64,000 nucleotides of DNA from Symsagittifera roscoffensis. Its lineage: Eukaryota; Xenacoelomorpha; Acoela; Convolutidae. The position numbers were made by a program, and so were the translations under genes. Positions 30,990 to 44,164 of this stretch are shown piece by piece. The notes below the pieces were generated by a model. The model was not told where the DNA came from, did not search any database, and was given only the letters and a program-made list of their open reading frames with translations. Within the stretch, counting starts at the first letter, position 1; every line of letters begins with the position of its first letter. The stretch spans positions 22,904,388 to 22,968,387 of the forward strand of contig NC_087068.1 of assembly GCF_963678635.1 (NCBI RefSeq), read 5' to 3'.

Positions 30990-31180
30990 ATGATCCAAAA
31001 TTTAATAAGTAGGAAAGATATTCTCATTATTTTCGTTTTTTTTTAAAAACTTTTCTCGTTTCTCTTATTTTAACAATCGTTAAATGCATAAAAAGGGCAA
31101 TAGTTACCTCTGCATTAGCAACAATTTGGCTTAAAATTTTGCTGAAGAATATTGTAAAGATCATAGACTTAAATAAATAA
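30990..31180 (+). pseudogene. Relic of the 62-aa membrane ORF, copy B
   Basis: ATG 30990 lies at the expected distance from the acceptor-like AG. It reads MIQNLISRKDILIIFVFF and then shifts at a run of T; the Lys-Cys-Ile-Lys hinge is still readable near 31080. Confidence 0.6.
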
Positions 31181-31184
31181 AGCA

Positions 31185-32335
31185 TACAAATTTTTTAAAA
31201 TTGCTAATCCACAACCCACAACCCAAGGGGTCTCCGCCAACCACTACATCCAAGAACCCCGACACCTAGTCGAACAAATCACATCTACACGTATCTCAAT
31301 TGTAGAAAACTTTTATGCATTTGAAGAAAAACACGCATCACTATCCGAACCATTAACTTCAGCCATTCGCCAAGCACCTCTAAGTGAACCAAATTAAGAA
31401 CCAACACATAAAATCTACCCCTCACTCCAGCAAGACCTCAACAGAACCAGACATCCGAGCCAAATCAAAAGTTCAACAACTATAATAGATAGACAAACTG
31501 TCCATCCCCGACAAAATTGCAAGCTTACAACCGCAAGAGATTATTTTAACAAATCCTCATCACCATCATCGACCCCTTCAGAACTTTCTTGTAATACAAT
31601 ACAAAGCATCCCTCCATGACATCAAACAATTTCCCAAAAGAAAACCCCAATTCGTCCATCCGATTACTTAGGTTCAACACCCACTTCTGAACAAAATTGT
31701 GAAAATCCCTTTAATCTCTCTACTTCATCACAAAGACTTCCACATTGAATGACACAAACGTGTTCTCGTGGTGAACCAAACTTGGCTAATGATCCAATCG
31801 AATAGAAATTTCATCAGATACCTCTTTATCATTACCAGAAACCCTATCACTTCCATCAACACCTTCAGTCACAGGTCAAACACCATCAACTACCTTCCCT
31901 ACAAGTTTTCCAAGTCAATTAGACGATAGATATCGTGAACTACAAGGTAAAAATACACCCCTAAGTTTAGATTAGAACTCCTTTGTAGTACCTTCCACTC
32001 TTTTTGGCCAACAACTCGATAGCAATCAACTCCATTATTGGGCACTCAACAGACCACAATATGGACATTATATTCACAAAGACATAGAAGAATATAATAT
32101 CCAAATCCGTACCCAGCATGACCTAACCCTTGAAATTGAAATAACAATTTAATTAACTTTTTTAGTATATCATCCATTACCACTATCTCCAACAAAAAGT
32201 AACAGTTCAATCATTGTGCCGTCCATTCATTACAACAGAGCTTATCTACAAGAACGATAGATAATTAAAACAGACAGTAGGTTACACAACATTCTATAAT
32301 CCCTTTTCAGGAATATCATACACATATATCTTTTA
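31185..32335 (+). pseudogene. ORF3 relic of copy B
   Basis: Patches match copy A ORF3: the LSEP...RQAPLSEP region (31340-31395), the SDYLGSTPTSEQ region (31655-31695) and the C-terminal region (31920-32330). Multiple stops and shifts. The place of the env ATG reads ATA. Confidence 0.65.
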
Positions 32336-34909
32336 TTGGTTGTTCTAATCAAAACCCTTTCCCCGCTTGTACTTCTAGAACCTTACCTCATCCAAAGTCC
32401 CGAACAGAACCACAAGAAATCCTTGTTACACATAATGATTGTGAAGATCATCAACAAAAAACACTACTGAATACTCCATTAACCAAGTAGCACAAGGCTA
32501 ATCTGAACCAGAGGACATTGAATTCACAACTATAGTAGCTACACCTCATTCAAAAGCCCGAGCTACAACTTTGACAGGATAAAAGCTTACATCAAAAATC
32601 TTAGAAAAAAAAGTATATTGTTCACAAGTTTCAAAAAGCAAAAAAAAACAGACTCGATCATGAATCTTTTTAAAACCAAAATCAAACGACGTTTACATCT
32701 TAACCCCGAAAGTTGTAAAATTAAACTACAACCTTTTAAAATCGTCGCAAACAAAATCTGAAATTGTAAATTAGTGAACTTTTATGTCTATCCAGACTCT
32801 GCACCCCAAGCACAACCTGAATGCAACCAAGGTCATATACAGCTAGACGATAAATTCCCGTGTCACGGCGCACACGGACCTTTAACCTATGAGTAACGTG
32901 ATAAAAACTGGATACCACACTTTGAAATAACTAACCCACGAAATTGTAAAGCAGCTAAAAAAAATTCAGGCGAACAAAAAATGATGTTTTTTGATTGAAA
33001 AAGTACAATTAACACGAGATTTAAAAATTGATACCATATTGTGTACTTTGTAAAAGCGATCAAGGATATTCAGATCCCACTACACGATGACAGGCAATCA
33101 TCGTTTGGTTCCCTGAAGACACATATACCACATTTCAAGTCGCTAAAAATCATGCAAGAATGAAAAAATTTCACACATTTTTTTGTAGAGTCTAAACTTT
33201 TCGACAAAAATCAACCCTGAGCGAATCAGATCAAACCGACAAAAAAATTTAAAAAAATAAATGCCATAGAAAATAATTTAACATGTTTTTAAGTATACCC
33301 TGAAACTGGAGTAGCATGTAATTATCCCAAAGCACTTTTCCGAACGTAATGCTCAGAATTTCTTGTCGAATAAAAAGTTTCGACATGAAAACAGGCAAAT
33401 TAATTATTGATATAGCACAACAATGGAGAAGACAAAAAAATCTACATCCCAGTAACATTTTTCAAAAGTAGAGGAAACACGGGCGTAAAATTTCATCCAG
33501 AAAACAAAGGTAGTACACGATTACAAGAACTTTCACGAATGAATAACACTTTTTTTTGGGGCACTCCACTACAATATTTATCTTGACATGAAATTAGATT
33601 ATACAATAAGTAGATTTTTTCAAGAAATGTCACTCTCCGAATTAGAAACACTCTATCACTTATGTGAAATAGAACGACCACAAACGACTACAATCTCTCG
33701 CTCCAGCAGTACTTAAATGACGTTACGCAGGATACCTCTTATCCGGTAATCGCTCTAACTTCCTTGATTATGAAGCAAACATTCTTTAAAATTACACTTG
33801 CACCAAGAAAAAATTTCACTATTTTGTGTTTTTCAAGAGAATGATGCTACCAACGCATACCTATTTTTCATAAGAACAAAGTACCTTGTGTAGATACACC
33901 ATCACGCGGAACCTACTTTTGGAATAGAGCTGTCTCTTGTGGATCTAGAAGTAGCCACAATGTAGCACAGCTTAACCCAATCGAAGATAAATATTATCTT
34001 CTAACTCCATACCTTTCAATAATGACACCTCTAAAGAAATTTTCACCTGAAAACATACTCGCAATCGCTCGAAGTCAGAACATAGACCTACAATCAATAA
34101 GTATTTTTTCTATATAAGACACACAACATCACATTCGAACGCAACAATTTCAAGATTTTCTCACTAAAATTGATACAATACAAAGACACTTAATCGATCA
34201 AAACTTACGAAAACTAGCTGAAACAGGAGATTTCTCCGACATCTACCGACAAGACTATAGTGGATACTTTAAAGACATTAAAAACTATATATAGCTCAAC
34301 TGAGGAACAAACCGTTACCAAGACAATTCACCGGTTAATAAATTCATTTTCATATACATCAGAACCGAACTCCTAAAGATTCTAGGATGGCCGTACTATA
34401 TATGAAAAAATTGACTATATTATACGCAATGTTTAACTTATGGGATTTCTCTATCTCTTTTAAAAGGAATCGATAAAACATGCGCAATACATACACAAGT
34501 CAAAAGACAAGCAAGCGTAGCACGCATTTTAATCGCAGGATCTTTTGCAATATTTTCCACCTCAATTATTGAAATTCTTCTTGACGCTCAAATCAGCGAA
34601 TATAATGAAACAATCTACTATTCGAATAAATATGATACTCCACAAGATTATATAAATGCAACACCTACAGCAACTTCAAATTTACACAATTTACAAAATA
34701 ATCACCCTTTACATTTAGTCCCACAAAGTTATAGACACACACTTCCGATCGCCGATCGCCTACTTCAAACTAGTACTTCATAACGAAGCCCAATATCTCA
34801 CATAACAGTCCAACAACCGAATACTGACAATACATATAAACAAACTGTGGAACATCCAAACACAATAAATTTTCGTTCTCAAAACAATCATCGCTTAAGC
34901 CCACGATGA
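32330..34909 (+). pseudogene. env: Env relic of copy B
   Basis: Broken throughout, but the glycoprotein pattern is clear: the DLYVTHND region near 32420, WFPEDTYTTFQ at about 33105-33140, LSELETL at about 33634-33654, the GYLLSGNRSNFLDYE region at about 33730-33775, and the two hydrophobic segments about 34400-34590. The ORF5 ATG overlaps the env TGA as in copy A (34906-34909). Confidence 0.75.
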
Positions 34910-35830
34910 GCTCACAAATTGGATCCCTCAACCGTTCGCTTTCCTATCCATCAAATCTCCAACACCACAATTCCCTCAATTAAATTTCAGACCAGACCTT
35001 CCTTACCTTACTCAGTTTGTTCCCTGAATCTGACCGCTTGTAAATTGTAAATATAGATTTTATTATTATCACTAACACAAATCAAAATGACATTCACCAA
35101 TTCTACACGTATTATTCACAGTTCTCTTTTAGATTTCACCAGTCAATCATCTCAAGTTAAAATAAAAACAAAAGTGAAAAACTCTTCTTCAAACCTTAAA
35201 ATTTGAAGTAAGACTTTTTTGCCATCATCCTAACACACTAATACCTCCAGGTTTCCTATTTTAAAACTAATCTTTTTCGCCTCATTTTACTTACTACAAT
35301 AGAGCAAATGAAAATCCACTTGCATCATATGTCGATGAATATACCCTACTCCCTACACTATCCTGGATCTCCCATTACAAGTTGACTTGCCCACTAAAAA
35401 TTCCTTTGAAAAACAACCCCGACGATAACGAACTTTGCGAAACCATCATTTCACCACTATAGCTTTAAGCCAAACACTAAACAGATTCAAAGCACCCAAA
35501 TCAAATCGATTTTTCATTAACAATGAGACCACACTCTCGCCAGGTTAATGGAAAATTCCCGGTAAGACAACGATTCTAACCTTAACTCTAAACAAACTGA
35601 AAAATTTTTCATAAAATCGGACTATTTATTCCTGCTTGACAGCAGTAACAAAAAATTTGACCAAATCGTAGACCACGCACACAAAACCATTAGAGCCTAT
35701 AAACCGTTCTTTCATAAATTCAATCACTTCGCACTAACCTTCAACTTTTTCACACCGAGGGAACGAGCTTTTTACTGTTCACACAAAGTCATGTTAAAAA
35801 AAAGAACCCACACGTACGCAAATTAAGTAC
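34906..35830 (+). pseudogene. ORF5 relic of copy B
   Basis: Begins MSSQIGSLNRS, matching ORF5 of copies A and C, then loses most of the Ser/Pro-rich half. Patches of the folded half are seen at 35325-35420 and 35560-35825 (as far as the ERAFYCSHKVMLKK region). The C-terminal third is missing. Confidence 0.65.
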
Positions 35831-37171
35831 ACTATTTAAGTACACGTACACTATTTTTGATACTCTCAGCGAAGTTAAATCAAAACAAATGCAACACATT
35901 GATAATTCTGTAGTAAAATTCAAAAACGAAGAAGTAATTTAATAAGACAAAATATTGTAATGAAAACTAACCTTTTTATGTGTGCTTCATTTATAAACGA
36001 CGTTTTTTACCAGGTCACATTTCACGCATTTTTTCCACCAAAATCAAGTAACTCGCCCAGGTAGGATTGTCGAATAAAAGAATTCCAGTTTCAGAAACTA
36101 ACTGTTAACAATTCTAACTTGTTTTCACACGTTTCAAAGTTTCCTTTAATAGGTTGGAAGGAAATATAAGTAAGCTTAAACTCACCAAGCCAGTTTAGTA
36201 ATGCTACAAAACCAACCGCATGTATAAGAAAGTGCCGCGAAGCCAAATCAGATTCAACCCAGATTTGAATTGGATAAATTATTGTTTTGAAACCCACTTT
36301 CAATATTTATTAAAACCACTGAAATTATACAAAACTCAAAAAAAAACCCAAAACACAACAATCTATTTTTGATGAAAGGACACAACTAAAAACAAACAAG
36401 AGAAAAACAGCTGCTGAAAGAAAACAGAACGAAAAGTTTAATACGAAAAGAGACTCTACTCAAAGAGACGGTAATTTTATATTCCCTCAACTGGCCTCAT
36501 CCGACAGTAGGACGTCCTTAGCATGTTCTATAGCCGGCCTAAACCACCGCGCTAGACCACGCTTATGACACGCACTCCTATTTTTGATGAGCGACTCGTT
36601 AAAATAACCAAAACTAAATAATAAACGCCTTTGCGAAAAGAACTAATAAATATCATAACTATAACTGATCTCACTAACAAGATATAGATATTAATAAGCA
36701 ACGAAAAATTTTTTTTAGAGCAAGAGGAATGAGCAGCAAAGCGAGATGAAAACTTGACGACATTCCGACTTTGGAATGGCAAACTTATTGTTTTGTTGCC
36801 GTAGTCACCACCCTCAGAGGTTTATTTGAAGTCTGGGCCCAACATCGCAGCAAAGAAACCCTTTGAAGAAGAACAATGGCCAACTCGATGTTGACTTCAC
36901 ATATCGATTCTAGTCAGATGGCGCTCCACACATAGAAGTCAAACGCCATCTTGCACGTAGTCTCGCTCTAGCTTAATAAAATCAAAACATCATTGCATGA
37001 ATCTGCAATCTTGACACTCATGACGATTTAAGATAAACGAGACCCATTTTATTTCTCTTTTCTTCACGCAGCCACTGCTTCAAAAGAACACTGATCCAAA
37101 AAAACAAGAGATCTCTCCTTCACTATTATAAAAAATTTGAAAAGTAAAAACTCTCTCAACCCCGGATTGGT
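35831..37171 (+). other. Copy B 3' region up to the LTR
   Basis: Diverged 3' UTR. Conserved points are the GGTTGGAAGGAAATATA region near 36153, the AGGACGTCCT palindrome (36509-36518) with the tRNA-like A-box word on the minus strand (about 36535-36560), and the CCCCGGATTGG stretch before the LTR. No ORF. Confidence 0.6.
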
Positions 37172-37550
37172 GGAACCAAATTAAAACTAGTATTTATAAC
37201 CAGTTATTTTGTTGATAAAACTATCTCTATAAAATACTTCTTAGTAACCAATCATGATCCCTAACTAACACTGACAATTGAATGTAATGTTAAAACTACT
37301 TGTAGTTTCAGCACCAGCACAATTTAAATTGAACTTAGAAGACAGTTGTTCTCCTTTGGAACAAGTTACCGATATCTAACCCGCAAATACCAGTATACAC
37401 TAGGTCTATTGAGATGGGAGGTATAAGAGTAAGATTATGATCGGTAATAGACTACGAAGTTGCACGAATCTATGCTGCCGAAAATAAGATAACGTGACGA
37501 ACAGATGGTGTACTTTATCTGAAATTACTCTACTAGATTATAATAGCTCA
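37172..37550 (+). repeat. 3' LTR of copy B, about 379 bp
   Basis: Begins TGGAACCAAATTAAAAC and ends TAATAGCTCA. Contains GTATAAGAGTAAG as the TATA-like word, and the imperfect counterpart of the 28-nt palindrome near 37285-37315. Confidence 0.85.
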
Positions 37551-38234
37551 AAAAAGATCAACAATTTTAGCTGGTGGGCATGTCGAAATTACTATTTATT
37601 GCCCAATTTTGTATTTAAAAATTTTAGGTTAGAAAAAATCAATCTGAATTTATTTCGAATGCTATAATTGCAAACAAGACTGCCTGTACTTGGAAGAAGC
37701 CTTGCTTGTTTCGACTTCCACTGATTAGACCGAGTAGCTTGCCTCAAATCAATTTGAGCATAAGAGCCTGATTAATTTGCCGCTAGCGCGTTAATCAAAA
37801 GAATTTTAGCTCGTTCATTGATTGTCCCTATTTAGACAAAGTAGCAAACCTCCGATCTTTATAGCATTTCAAAAATTAAAGCGGAAAAAATATCTCTTCA
37901 ATTTTGATCTAAAAGCTCTAGGCGCTTTCCGATGATACAAATGATCCCGATGTTTGGTCGTGGTACAGTCTGAATAAAAACCTCGATAGTCTGAACAACG
38001 TTGATGTACAGTTAAAAAAATTTAGCTGCGAAAGTCAAAAGATGACTCTTTTTTCTTTGGTCACTTCGTTCGGCTTTAACACCTCTTCGTCCGCGTCGGT
38101 CGTGGATAATTTTTCTTTGGTTACACAGGTCACGAATGACTTTTACTAGGCCGCGTCACTCCTAGACACTTCTGCTCAGTCTACAAAGTTTGGAAAAACT
38201 AAAATTTGGTCGTAGCAGTCTGGAAATACTAAAA
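37551..38234. other. Host DNA; nothing recognised
   Basis: No ORF, RNA gene or repeat supported. Two short phrases related to TTTTTCTTTGGT occur about 38049 and 38111. Confidence 0.5.
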
Positions 38235-38607
38235 CGTAACCAGTTTAAGACTTGTTTTTATAAGCAATAATTTTGTTGATAAAACTATCTCTATAAAATT
38301 TTTCTAACTAACCAATCATGATCCATAACTGACACTTACAAATATTTGTAACGCTGAAACTATTCATAATTACAGCAACACATCAAATTAAATATAACTT
38401 AGAAGACAGTTGCTCTCTTTCAAGATAGTTCCTGAAATCTAACTTGCAAATACCAGTTTACACTAGATCTTTTGAGACTAGGAGATATAAGAGTAAGATT
38501 AAGATTGGTACTAGACTAAGAAGTTGCACGAATCTATCCGGCCGAAAATAAGATAGCGTGACGAACAGACGATATACCTTATCTGAAGTTACCCGGTTAT
38601 AAAATCA
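38235..38607 (+). repeat. Solo LTR of the same family
   Basis: Aligns with the copy B 3' LTR from its start (TAACCAGTTTAAGAC; the first bases have mutated) to its end (ATAAAATCA) with no internal element sequence on either side. It contains GATATAAGAGTAAG and CGAAAATAAGATAGCGTG. No target duplication is visible (AAAA left, ATGT right). Likely left by LTR-LTR recombination. Confidence 0.82.
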
Positions 38608-39469
38608 ATGTAGTCGCGGTACCTAAGCTTCAATGATGACACAAAGCGAAGCAGCGGACAACGTAAATATTTTAAATATTATTTAGTTTGAAGAAAAACT
38701 TAGCGATTGACAGTTAGTTAGGCTCTAAAATTGAAACAATCTGGTACTCAGGCAGATGGAAATTCCTTATATAGACGAAAAAATAATGTATCTGTACTGT
38801 TTTAGGCTTTGCATGGAAACAAAACCTTAATTGGGGTGGCTTTTTTTGGTAAAGCCGTTTGTGTTTGGCCTCATGTACTGCGCCATGTAAGAAAAAAGAT
38901 TTTGTTTGTATCTCCTTTTTGTGTTTGGCCCGTTTGTGTTGCACCATGTAAGAAAAAAGAATTTGTTTGTATCTCCTTTTCGTATAAAATAAGAGTTGCT
39001 ATCATTGATGTTGAATTTTTCTTGGTTTCGTTAAAATCGAAAGCAGCTTGTTCAAATTATGGTTTAAAATAATTTTTTCGATTTCAGCGAATGGCTTTCT
39101 AATTTCCCGCTTGTCCCGTGACAAATGCGCTTACCTTTCAATGAAGAAAGCAGTATCATGAAATGAAAAAAAAAACAGAGGACACAACTAAAACTGAAGA
39201 AAAATCTATCCAGGTCGAATGGATTTGAAAAAATTGTACATTTGTAGTCTGTTCTCAATAAAAGCCTGAATTAACTTAGATCCAAGGTCGACGAGATGCA
39301 GAGAAGTTGAGAAAACTGACAACATTCCACCCATACTGTCAATGAGAAGCGGATCTAAGAGTTTCTCGAGGAGGAGCGGAGTTAAAAAAATTTTTAAGTG
39401 GTTTCAATGACATTTATGTTAAGGTCCACCATATTATATTTCCTACTTCTCCCAAAGCACCATACACCA
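38608..39469. other. Host DNA with a two-unit 60-bp tandem repeat
   Basis: No gene recognised. At 38861-38920 and 38921-38981 two units share GTGTTTGGCC, then GCCATGTAAGAAAAAAGA / ACCATGTAAGAAAAAAGA, then TTTGTTTGTATCTCCTTTT. The open frame across it (38809-39072) shows no domain and probably results from the repeat. Confidence 0.5.
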
Positions 39470-39662
39470 AGGACGGATTTAGGGGGGGGGGGGGGAAGAC
39501 GTCTCTTCTTCCCTCAGGGATTCGACCCCCTGCCCACCCAAAGGGTCCCCCTTTGTACTATTTTGAGATCTCCATTTTTGGCTGACTGACCCTACAATTT
39601 TTTCAAAGGCGCCTTTGTACTATTTTGTACTATTTTGAGATCTCCATTTTTGGCTGACTGAC
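39470..39662 (+). repeat. Host repeat, left part, interrupted by copy C
   Basis: Begins near GGACGGATTTAGG and a G run (39482-39495), continues with GATTCGACCCCCTGCCC, then a tandem unit of about 80 bp (AGATCTCCATTTTTGGCTGA followed by CAATTTTTTCAAAGGCGCC) that is cut by the copy C LTR. The unbroken unit at 39577-39602 shows what the empty site looked like: GGCTGACTGACCCTACAA. Confidence 0.75.
39659..39662. repeat. Left target-site duplication of copy C (TGAC)
   Basis: TGAC directly precedes the 5' LTR and recurs directly after the 3' LTR at 60310-60313. The adjacent intact repeat unit contains the single TGAC at the same place. Four bp is a usual duplication length for part of the Ty3/gypsy group. 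Confidence 0.8.
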
Positions 39663-40069
39663 TGGAACCTGATCTAAACTACATTTTATTATTGGATAAA
39701 TTAGATATTTTACCACTGTAAAATATTTGATTTTAACCAATCATATTCCATCTAACTAACAAACCACTTATTTGTAAGTGCTGAAATTACTTGTAATTTC
39801 AGCACCAGAGAGATTTGGATTTAACTTAGAAATTAGTTACCTCTCCAGAGAACTTCAGCAATCGCAATAAGCCAGTATACTCTAGATCTATTGAGCCTAG
39901 CAGAGACTAGTTAAAACCCTGAGACTAGTAGATATAAGAGTAAGACTAGGAGCGGTATTAGACCAAGAAGTTGCACGAATCTATCCGACCGAAAATAAGA
40001 TAGCGTGGCGAGCAGACGGTGTACCCTATCCGAAATTACTCTATGAGTTAACCTCAAGGACCTAACTCA
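39663..40069 (+). repeat. 5' LTR of copy C, 407 bp
   Basis: TGGAACC...CCTAACTCA. Includes the near-palindrome 39778-39805 and the TATA-like TATAAGAG at 39933-39940. Confidence 0.95.
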
Positions 40070-40071
40070 TC

Positions 40072-40089
40072 TGGTGCGACCATAAGTCT
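40072..40089 (+). promoter_or_regulatory. Primer-binding site candidate
   Basis: Two bases after the LTR the sequence reads TGGTGCGACCATAAGTCT. PBS sequences begin with TGG, complementary to the CCA end of a tRNA, so the primer would be a tRNA ending in GGTCGCACCA. I cannot say which tRNA. Copy A enters the window inside this site. Confidence 0.7.
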
Positions 40090-40185
40090 CGAATAAAGAC
40101 CTTACTAGCTTAGAATTGACCAAAAATAGATTATAAAATAGACAAAAACATTTTCAAAGTGTTACACGACAATAATTTAATTGAA

Positions 40186-40401
40186 ATGTCTCTACAACTC
40201 AATAGATCAGAGCCGCTATTCCGCACAATACAAAAACTACCCGGTATTGGAAAAAGACCTCGGACAAGAGACGACATACGACTACATAGAAACTTACCAT
40301 TTAGTTCCATGGTCGTATGGCAAAAGCCAACACAAACTTTTATATTTAGAATCTTACTAGCAATGAATTTAGATTTTCATTTGCAAACAAAAGATCCTTG
40401 A
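40186..40401 (+). CDS. Leader ORF of copy C, 71 aa
   Basis: ATG 40186 matches ATG 103 of copy A. The product begins MSLQLNRSEPLFRTIQKLPG and keeps the RPRTRDDIR and LAMNLDFHLQT segments, ending three residues later than in copy A. An open frame also extends 27 nt upstream without an ATG. Unknown function. Confidence 0.45.
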   Translation: MSLQLNRSEPLFRTIQKLPGIGKRPRTRDDIRLHRNLPFSSMVVWQKPTQTFIFRILLAMNLDFHLQTKDP

Positions 40402-41306
40402 AGGAAATCTTCAATGATTATTTCAGTCGCTAGATAAAATTACTATTGTACAATAACGATTGATAAAAAGATCTCAAATCGTTCCCTCAAATTCTGCAGT
40501 ACTATATAAAACTTATTTGAAAAAAAATTTGTTGAAAACAAAAATAAAAACTAGTAGCATGACAATAAATTGTTAGTATAAACAATTCATCCTGTTGTTC
40601 CAGCTTTATCACCTAAACATAACAGCAATCATAAACCAACTAATATCATCAAAAACTAAAATTTTTTACCAAAGAAATTTAAGTTATTTTAAACTTAATT
40701 TTATTTAATCTTAAACCAGATCATCAAGGCTTTCCTTAGATCTAAATCAATTTTCTATCTTTCAAATTTTAAATTCTGATCATCAAGGCTTTTCCTTGGA
40801 TCAAAAAGAACAATTTTGTTCTCCCCCACCCACTTATCAAGTGTCTAACGACCTCAAACGTCGATTCACTACCCAACCTTTTCAAAAGACCCAGGACTAA
40901 TAGAAATTTTTTAATCACACTAACCATTCAAATTAGGCTAAACAGTGAAGAACTTCGGTTATTCATCCTTCACTTGAACCCTCCTCTTACCTGACCCAGG
41001 ATAAATCTTAAACTTAGTAAGTTTAAAATAGTATCTAACGAACTACTTGCGTTCTATTTATACCTGAACTTTGTGGATCGATTTACTATTCTCCTACCCT
41101 TGAACACAATCACTACCCCTAAGTAAGATTAAGTAAGTTAAGACTAGCCACGATAAAGTAAAAAATCATTCTTCGGAATCGATATACTTTTCTCTCCAAC
41201 CCTGAATAAAAAAGACCCAGGTTAAGCTAACCAAAAATCGTAAGGAGTAACAGTCTAGAAAATTAAAAATCACTAACAACTTCTTGCATCCCTCATCCTA
41301 AACCTT
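40402..41306 (+). promoter_or_regulatory. Structured leader of copy C
   Basis: Same hairpin series as copy A: 40719-40742, 40778-40802 and AGAACAATTTTGTTCT at 40807-40822, then the GTGAAG/CTTCAC stem and the CCAACC modules. GTAAGT donor-like words are retained at the two corresponding places. Confidence 0.55.
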
Positions 41307-41549
41307 ATGTCATTAAAAAACTTAGGAAATAAACAAACAATCGTTTTACACAATTGTGAAATAGACAACCAAAAATACGACCTTGTAATAACGCCGTATA
41401 CACAAACAGTTGGATACATTCGAACAAAACGACAAACAATAAAAAGAAAAATTATAAGTAAACAAAGACAGATAAAACGAAAAAGACTTTCAAAGAATAG
41501 AAATGAATTCTCCGAATCAGAAGCCAGTAGTCTAGACGCACTATACTAA
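41307..41549 (+). pseudogene. ORF1 of copy C, truncated
   Basis: First 80 codons closely match ORF1 of copy A, then a TAA at 41547-41549 ends it; the rest of the ORF1 sequence is still readable to about 41730. It keeps the basic middle region. Confidence 0.75.
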
Positions 41550-41730
41550 TTTAAAAAATTAGTTTAAAAAAATTGCCCAATCTTTAATCAGTTATATTTT
41601 TCCGATTCAGAAACAACTTCAAACTCATCAAAAAGAGGAAAAAGAAGAATAAAAAAGCAATATAAACACAAATCAGTACACCTATATAATTGGAATCAAC
41701 CAATTAGACATATTGATAGTTATATATTAG

Positions 41731-44164
41731 AGAACAAACACGATTTTGTAAAAACTTACTCATAAATTTGTTTGAACCAGGAATCAGTCCATGCAAATCA
41801 GAATTCCCAGATATAAAAATCAAAGACAAATTATAGAACATTGTTTTAAAGACATATGTAGCCTAACACAACAATACGGAATCTACACCATAGAAATCAG
41901 CATACCACGAACAATTCATGGTAAATATGTTATCCAAACAGACGATATTGATTTAGAATTTTCAAAAGTATTCACAGATTATATCAAAAGCATACAATAT
42001 CAAAATTCACAGAGACCAAACTCAATTTTCACCAACGAAATTTTTGCAATAAAATATAGTTATATATCTATATTAGAAAAAACAGAAGCTCAAAGTACAT
42101 CACCAAACATCCAAACATACAAAAGTAAGAAACAAAATCACCGCATTTTCAACATTTTTAAACATAATCCGTGAAAATTTCACCAATAATGAAGTCTCAC
42201 AAAACACTAAACATGATTTACATACTAGCATGGTTTACAATTGATTATTTCACACATAAAATTGACTTAATTGGACAAGCAAGAAAAACCTTCAAACCCC
42301 AAAGTACCAAGGACGACACTGTCATTGCAGAACAATCAGATTACGTTTAGGACCCTGAATGGTCTCATCCAGCATTTCTAAATTTTCCAGCGGATATCTC
42401 AAGTCAAGCAATAAGTACAATATCTTTTCGCAAAGATTATGTAAAAGTAACACCATTAACGATTGACGCAACACCAAATAATGATAAACGAAATAACAGC
42501 TTAAATTCAACAGTTATACATAATGAAAATCTCAATGGAACTAGAAATCTTACACAGCAAGATATTCAAAGACCATCACACTTCATAAATGAAGAAATAG
42601 TTCAAACAATAGTAACAACTACACAACAAAGTATCTCACCAAAACGTCCAAATCTCACAACACCAAAAAATACAAATACATCACTACCACAAGTAACCTT
42701 ACAATCGACCCCCAAACCTTCGGTTGCCCCAAAATATTCCCATATGGACTATCAGACATATAGACCAATGACAAAACCGTCAAAAACACGAAAAACGTTC
42801 ACAAGAAACACTTTTGCAGAACACAATTATAATTATGTACATCAATCAAAAACAAATCAACCCCCCCCCCCCAAAAAAAAAAACACAAAACCTAAACCAC
42901 GTTTGTTCTCACTATTTGAATCTTCCAAATACATCGACCAATTCAGTAAATTTCTAAGAAAATCAACACCCTCCACAGGATTATAGTGAAAATTACCCAT
43001 TTTTTCAGCAAAATAAGAATAAACAACAAACAACTTATAACACAAACTACTTATCATCTGATGATGATGATTATTATCAGCCAGACATTTTTGCACCATA
43101 TACACAAGAATATCGCACACAAAGACCGCGTCAATCTCAACCATCCCAAAATATGAAGATTTACCAACAAAATCCAGCAGATATGCAGAATCAACAACCA
43201 ATGCATATACAAAACCCAATTAACGCACAATCTTTTCAACCTATACAGCCACAAAACCCAATGACTATGCATTCTTACCAACCAACTCAAATGCAAAGTG
43301 AAATATTGCTACCATACTACCTCCAGCAACATGAAATAACAAAAATTATCAACTTACAAACTTCTCACAAATGCCAAATGCCGCAGAATCACTAAAGATG
43401 ACTATGAATCCACACCTCATGGGTGGATCGTAAATAACATCCAATAAACCATAAATGGTATTCACAGGAACAGACCCTGAATATTCTGTAGAAGATTATT
43501 TAAATGCAGTCACAGCAAATTTAATTTTAAATATAGGACCCAAACCAATTAATACACATTAATTAATAGAATCCAATCAAAATTGGATACATAGACGCAC
43601 AGCGTTAATACAATCAACACTAGATGGCGCAGCCCAAAAATGGTTTTCAGTACTACCCATAGACATAAAATCAGATTGGAAACGATTCACACAAGAATTT
43701 TCAAAAATGTTTGATTCTGAAAGAAACAAACAACATCAAAGAGTTTTATGCAACGAAATTCGCAGATTACCAAATGAAACAATTAAACAATTATTAGTTC
43801 GCATCGAAACACTTGTTCGAAAAGCATATTCACTCAATACACATGATTACAAAAACACAAAATTGACAGAAATTTAAATGATGACCTGAACACCTCAATT
43901 AAGGAAAATAGCTATAAAAAAGAGAGCATCTCATCCTTCCTCAATTCGAGAAGCAGATTTAGATTTTAGAAAATTAGTAGACAAACTAGAACAAGCAGAA
44001 ATCACAATGAAACTTGGAGAAACAGAAAATCTAAAACTACAGTATGTTAATCGGATCGAAACAAATACTACGCATATAAATAACATACAAGATTGACACA
44101 GACCTGATTGAAAAAATCACTGAAATATTAAACATCTATAAAAAGAAACCAAACTTTAAAGGCA
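41731..44164 (+). pseudogene. gag: Gag of copy C, start codon deleted and frame broken
   Basis: About 90 bp including the Gag ATG are missing: ORF1 sequence runs into the CKNLLLN-equivalent region near 41735. Open pieces are 41791-42174 and 42744-42986. Further stops lie at the VWDPEW region (TAG, about 42348), the GGS region (TAA, about 43429) and twice in the MMTLTP region (TAA and TGA, about 43876 and 43888). A run of C near 42860 and an insertion near 43556 also shift the frame. The capsid-like domain remains recognisable at 43440-44060. Confidence 0.85.

Larger units (their letters stand above)
21599..37550 (+). mobile_element. Copy B: old, heavily degraded member of the same element family
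   Basis: Starts with LTR bases TGGAACCAG at 21599 and ends with a 3' LTR at 37550. Gene order matches copy A, but every gene is broken by stops and frameshifts, the leader is duplicated, and about 2.2 kb of pol including all of integrase is missing. Bases outside the LTRs (ATAT left, AAAA right) show no target-site duplication. Its LTRs differ more from A and C than those differ from each other, so it is either older or a separate subfamily. Confidence 0.9.

Noticed and set aside
21595-37554. A target-site duplication for copy B
   Set aside because: ATAT precedes the LTR and AAAA follows it; no match of 4-6 bp.
38809-39072. 87-codon ORF in host DNA
   Set aside because: It spans a two-unit tandem repeat and has no domain, splice context or similarity that I can see.
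39482-39495. G run as a G-quadruplex or regulatory site
   Set aside because: It is a single homopolymer run within a host repeat whose other copy lacks it; length may be a sequencing artefact.
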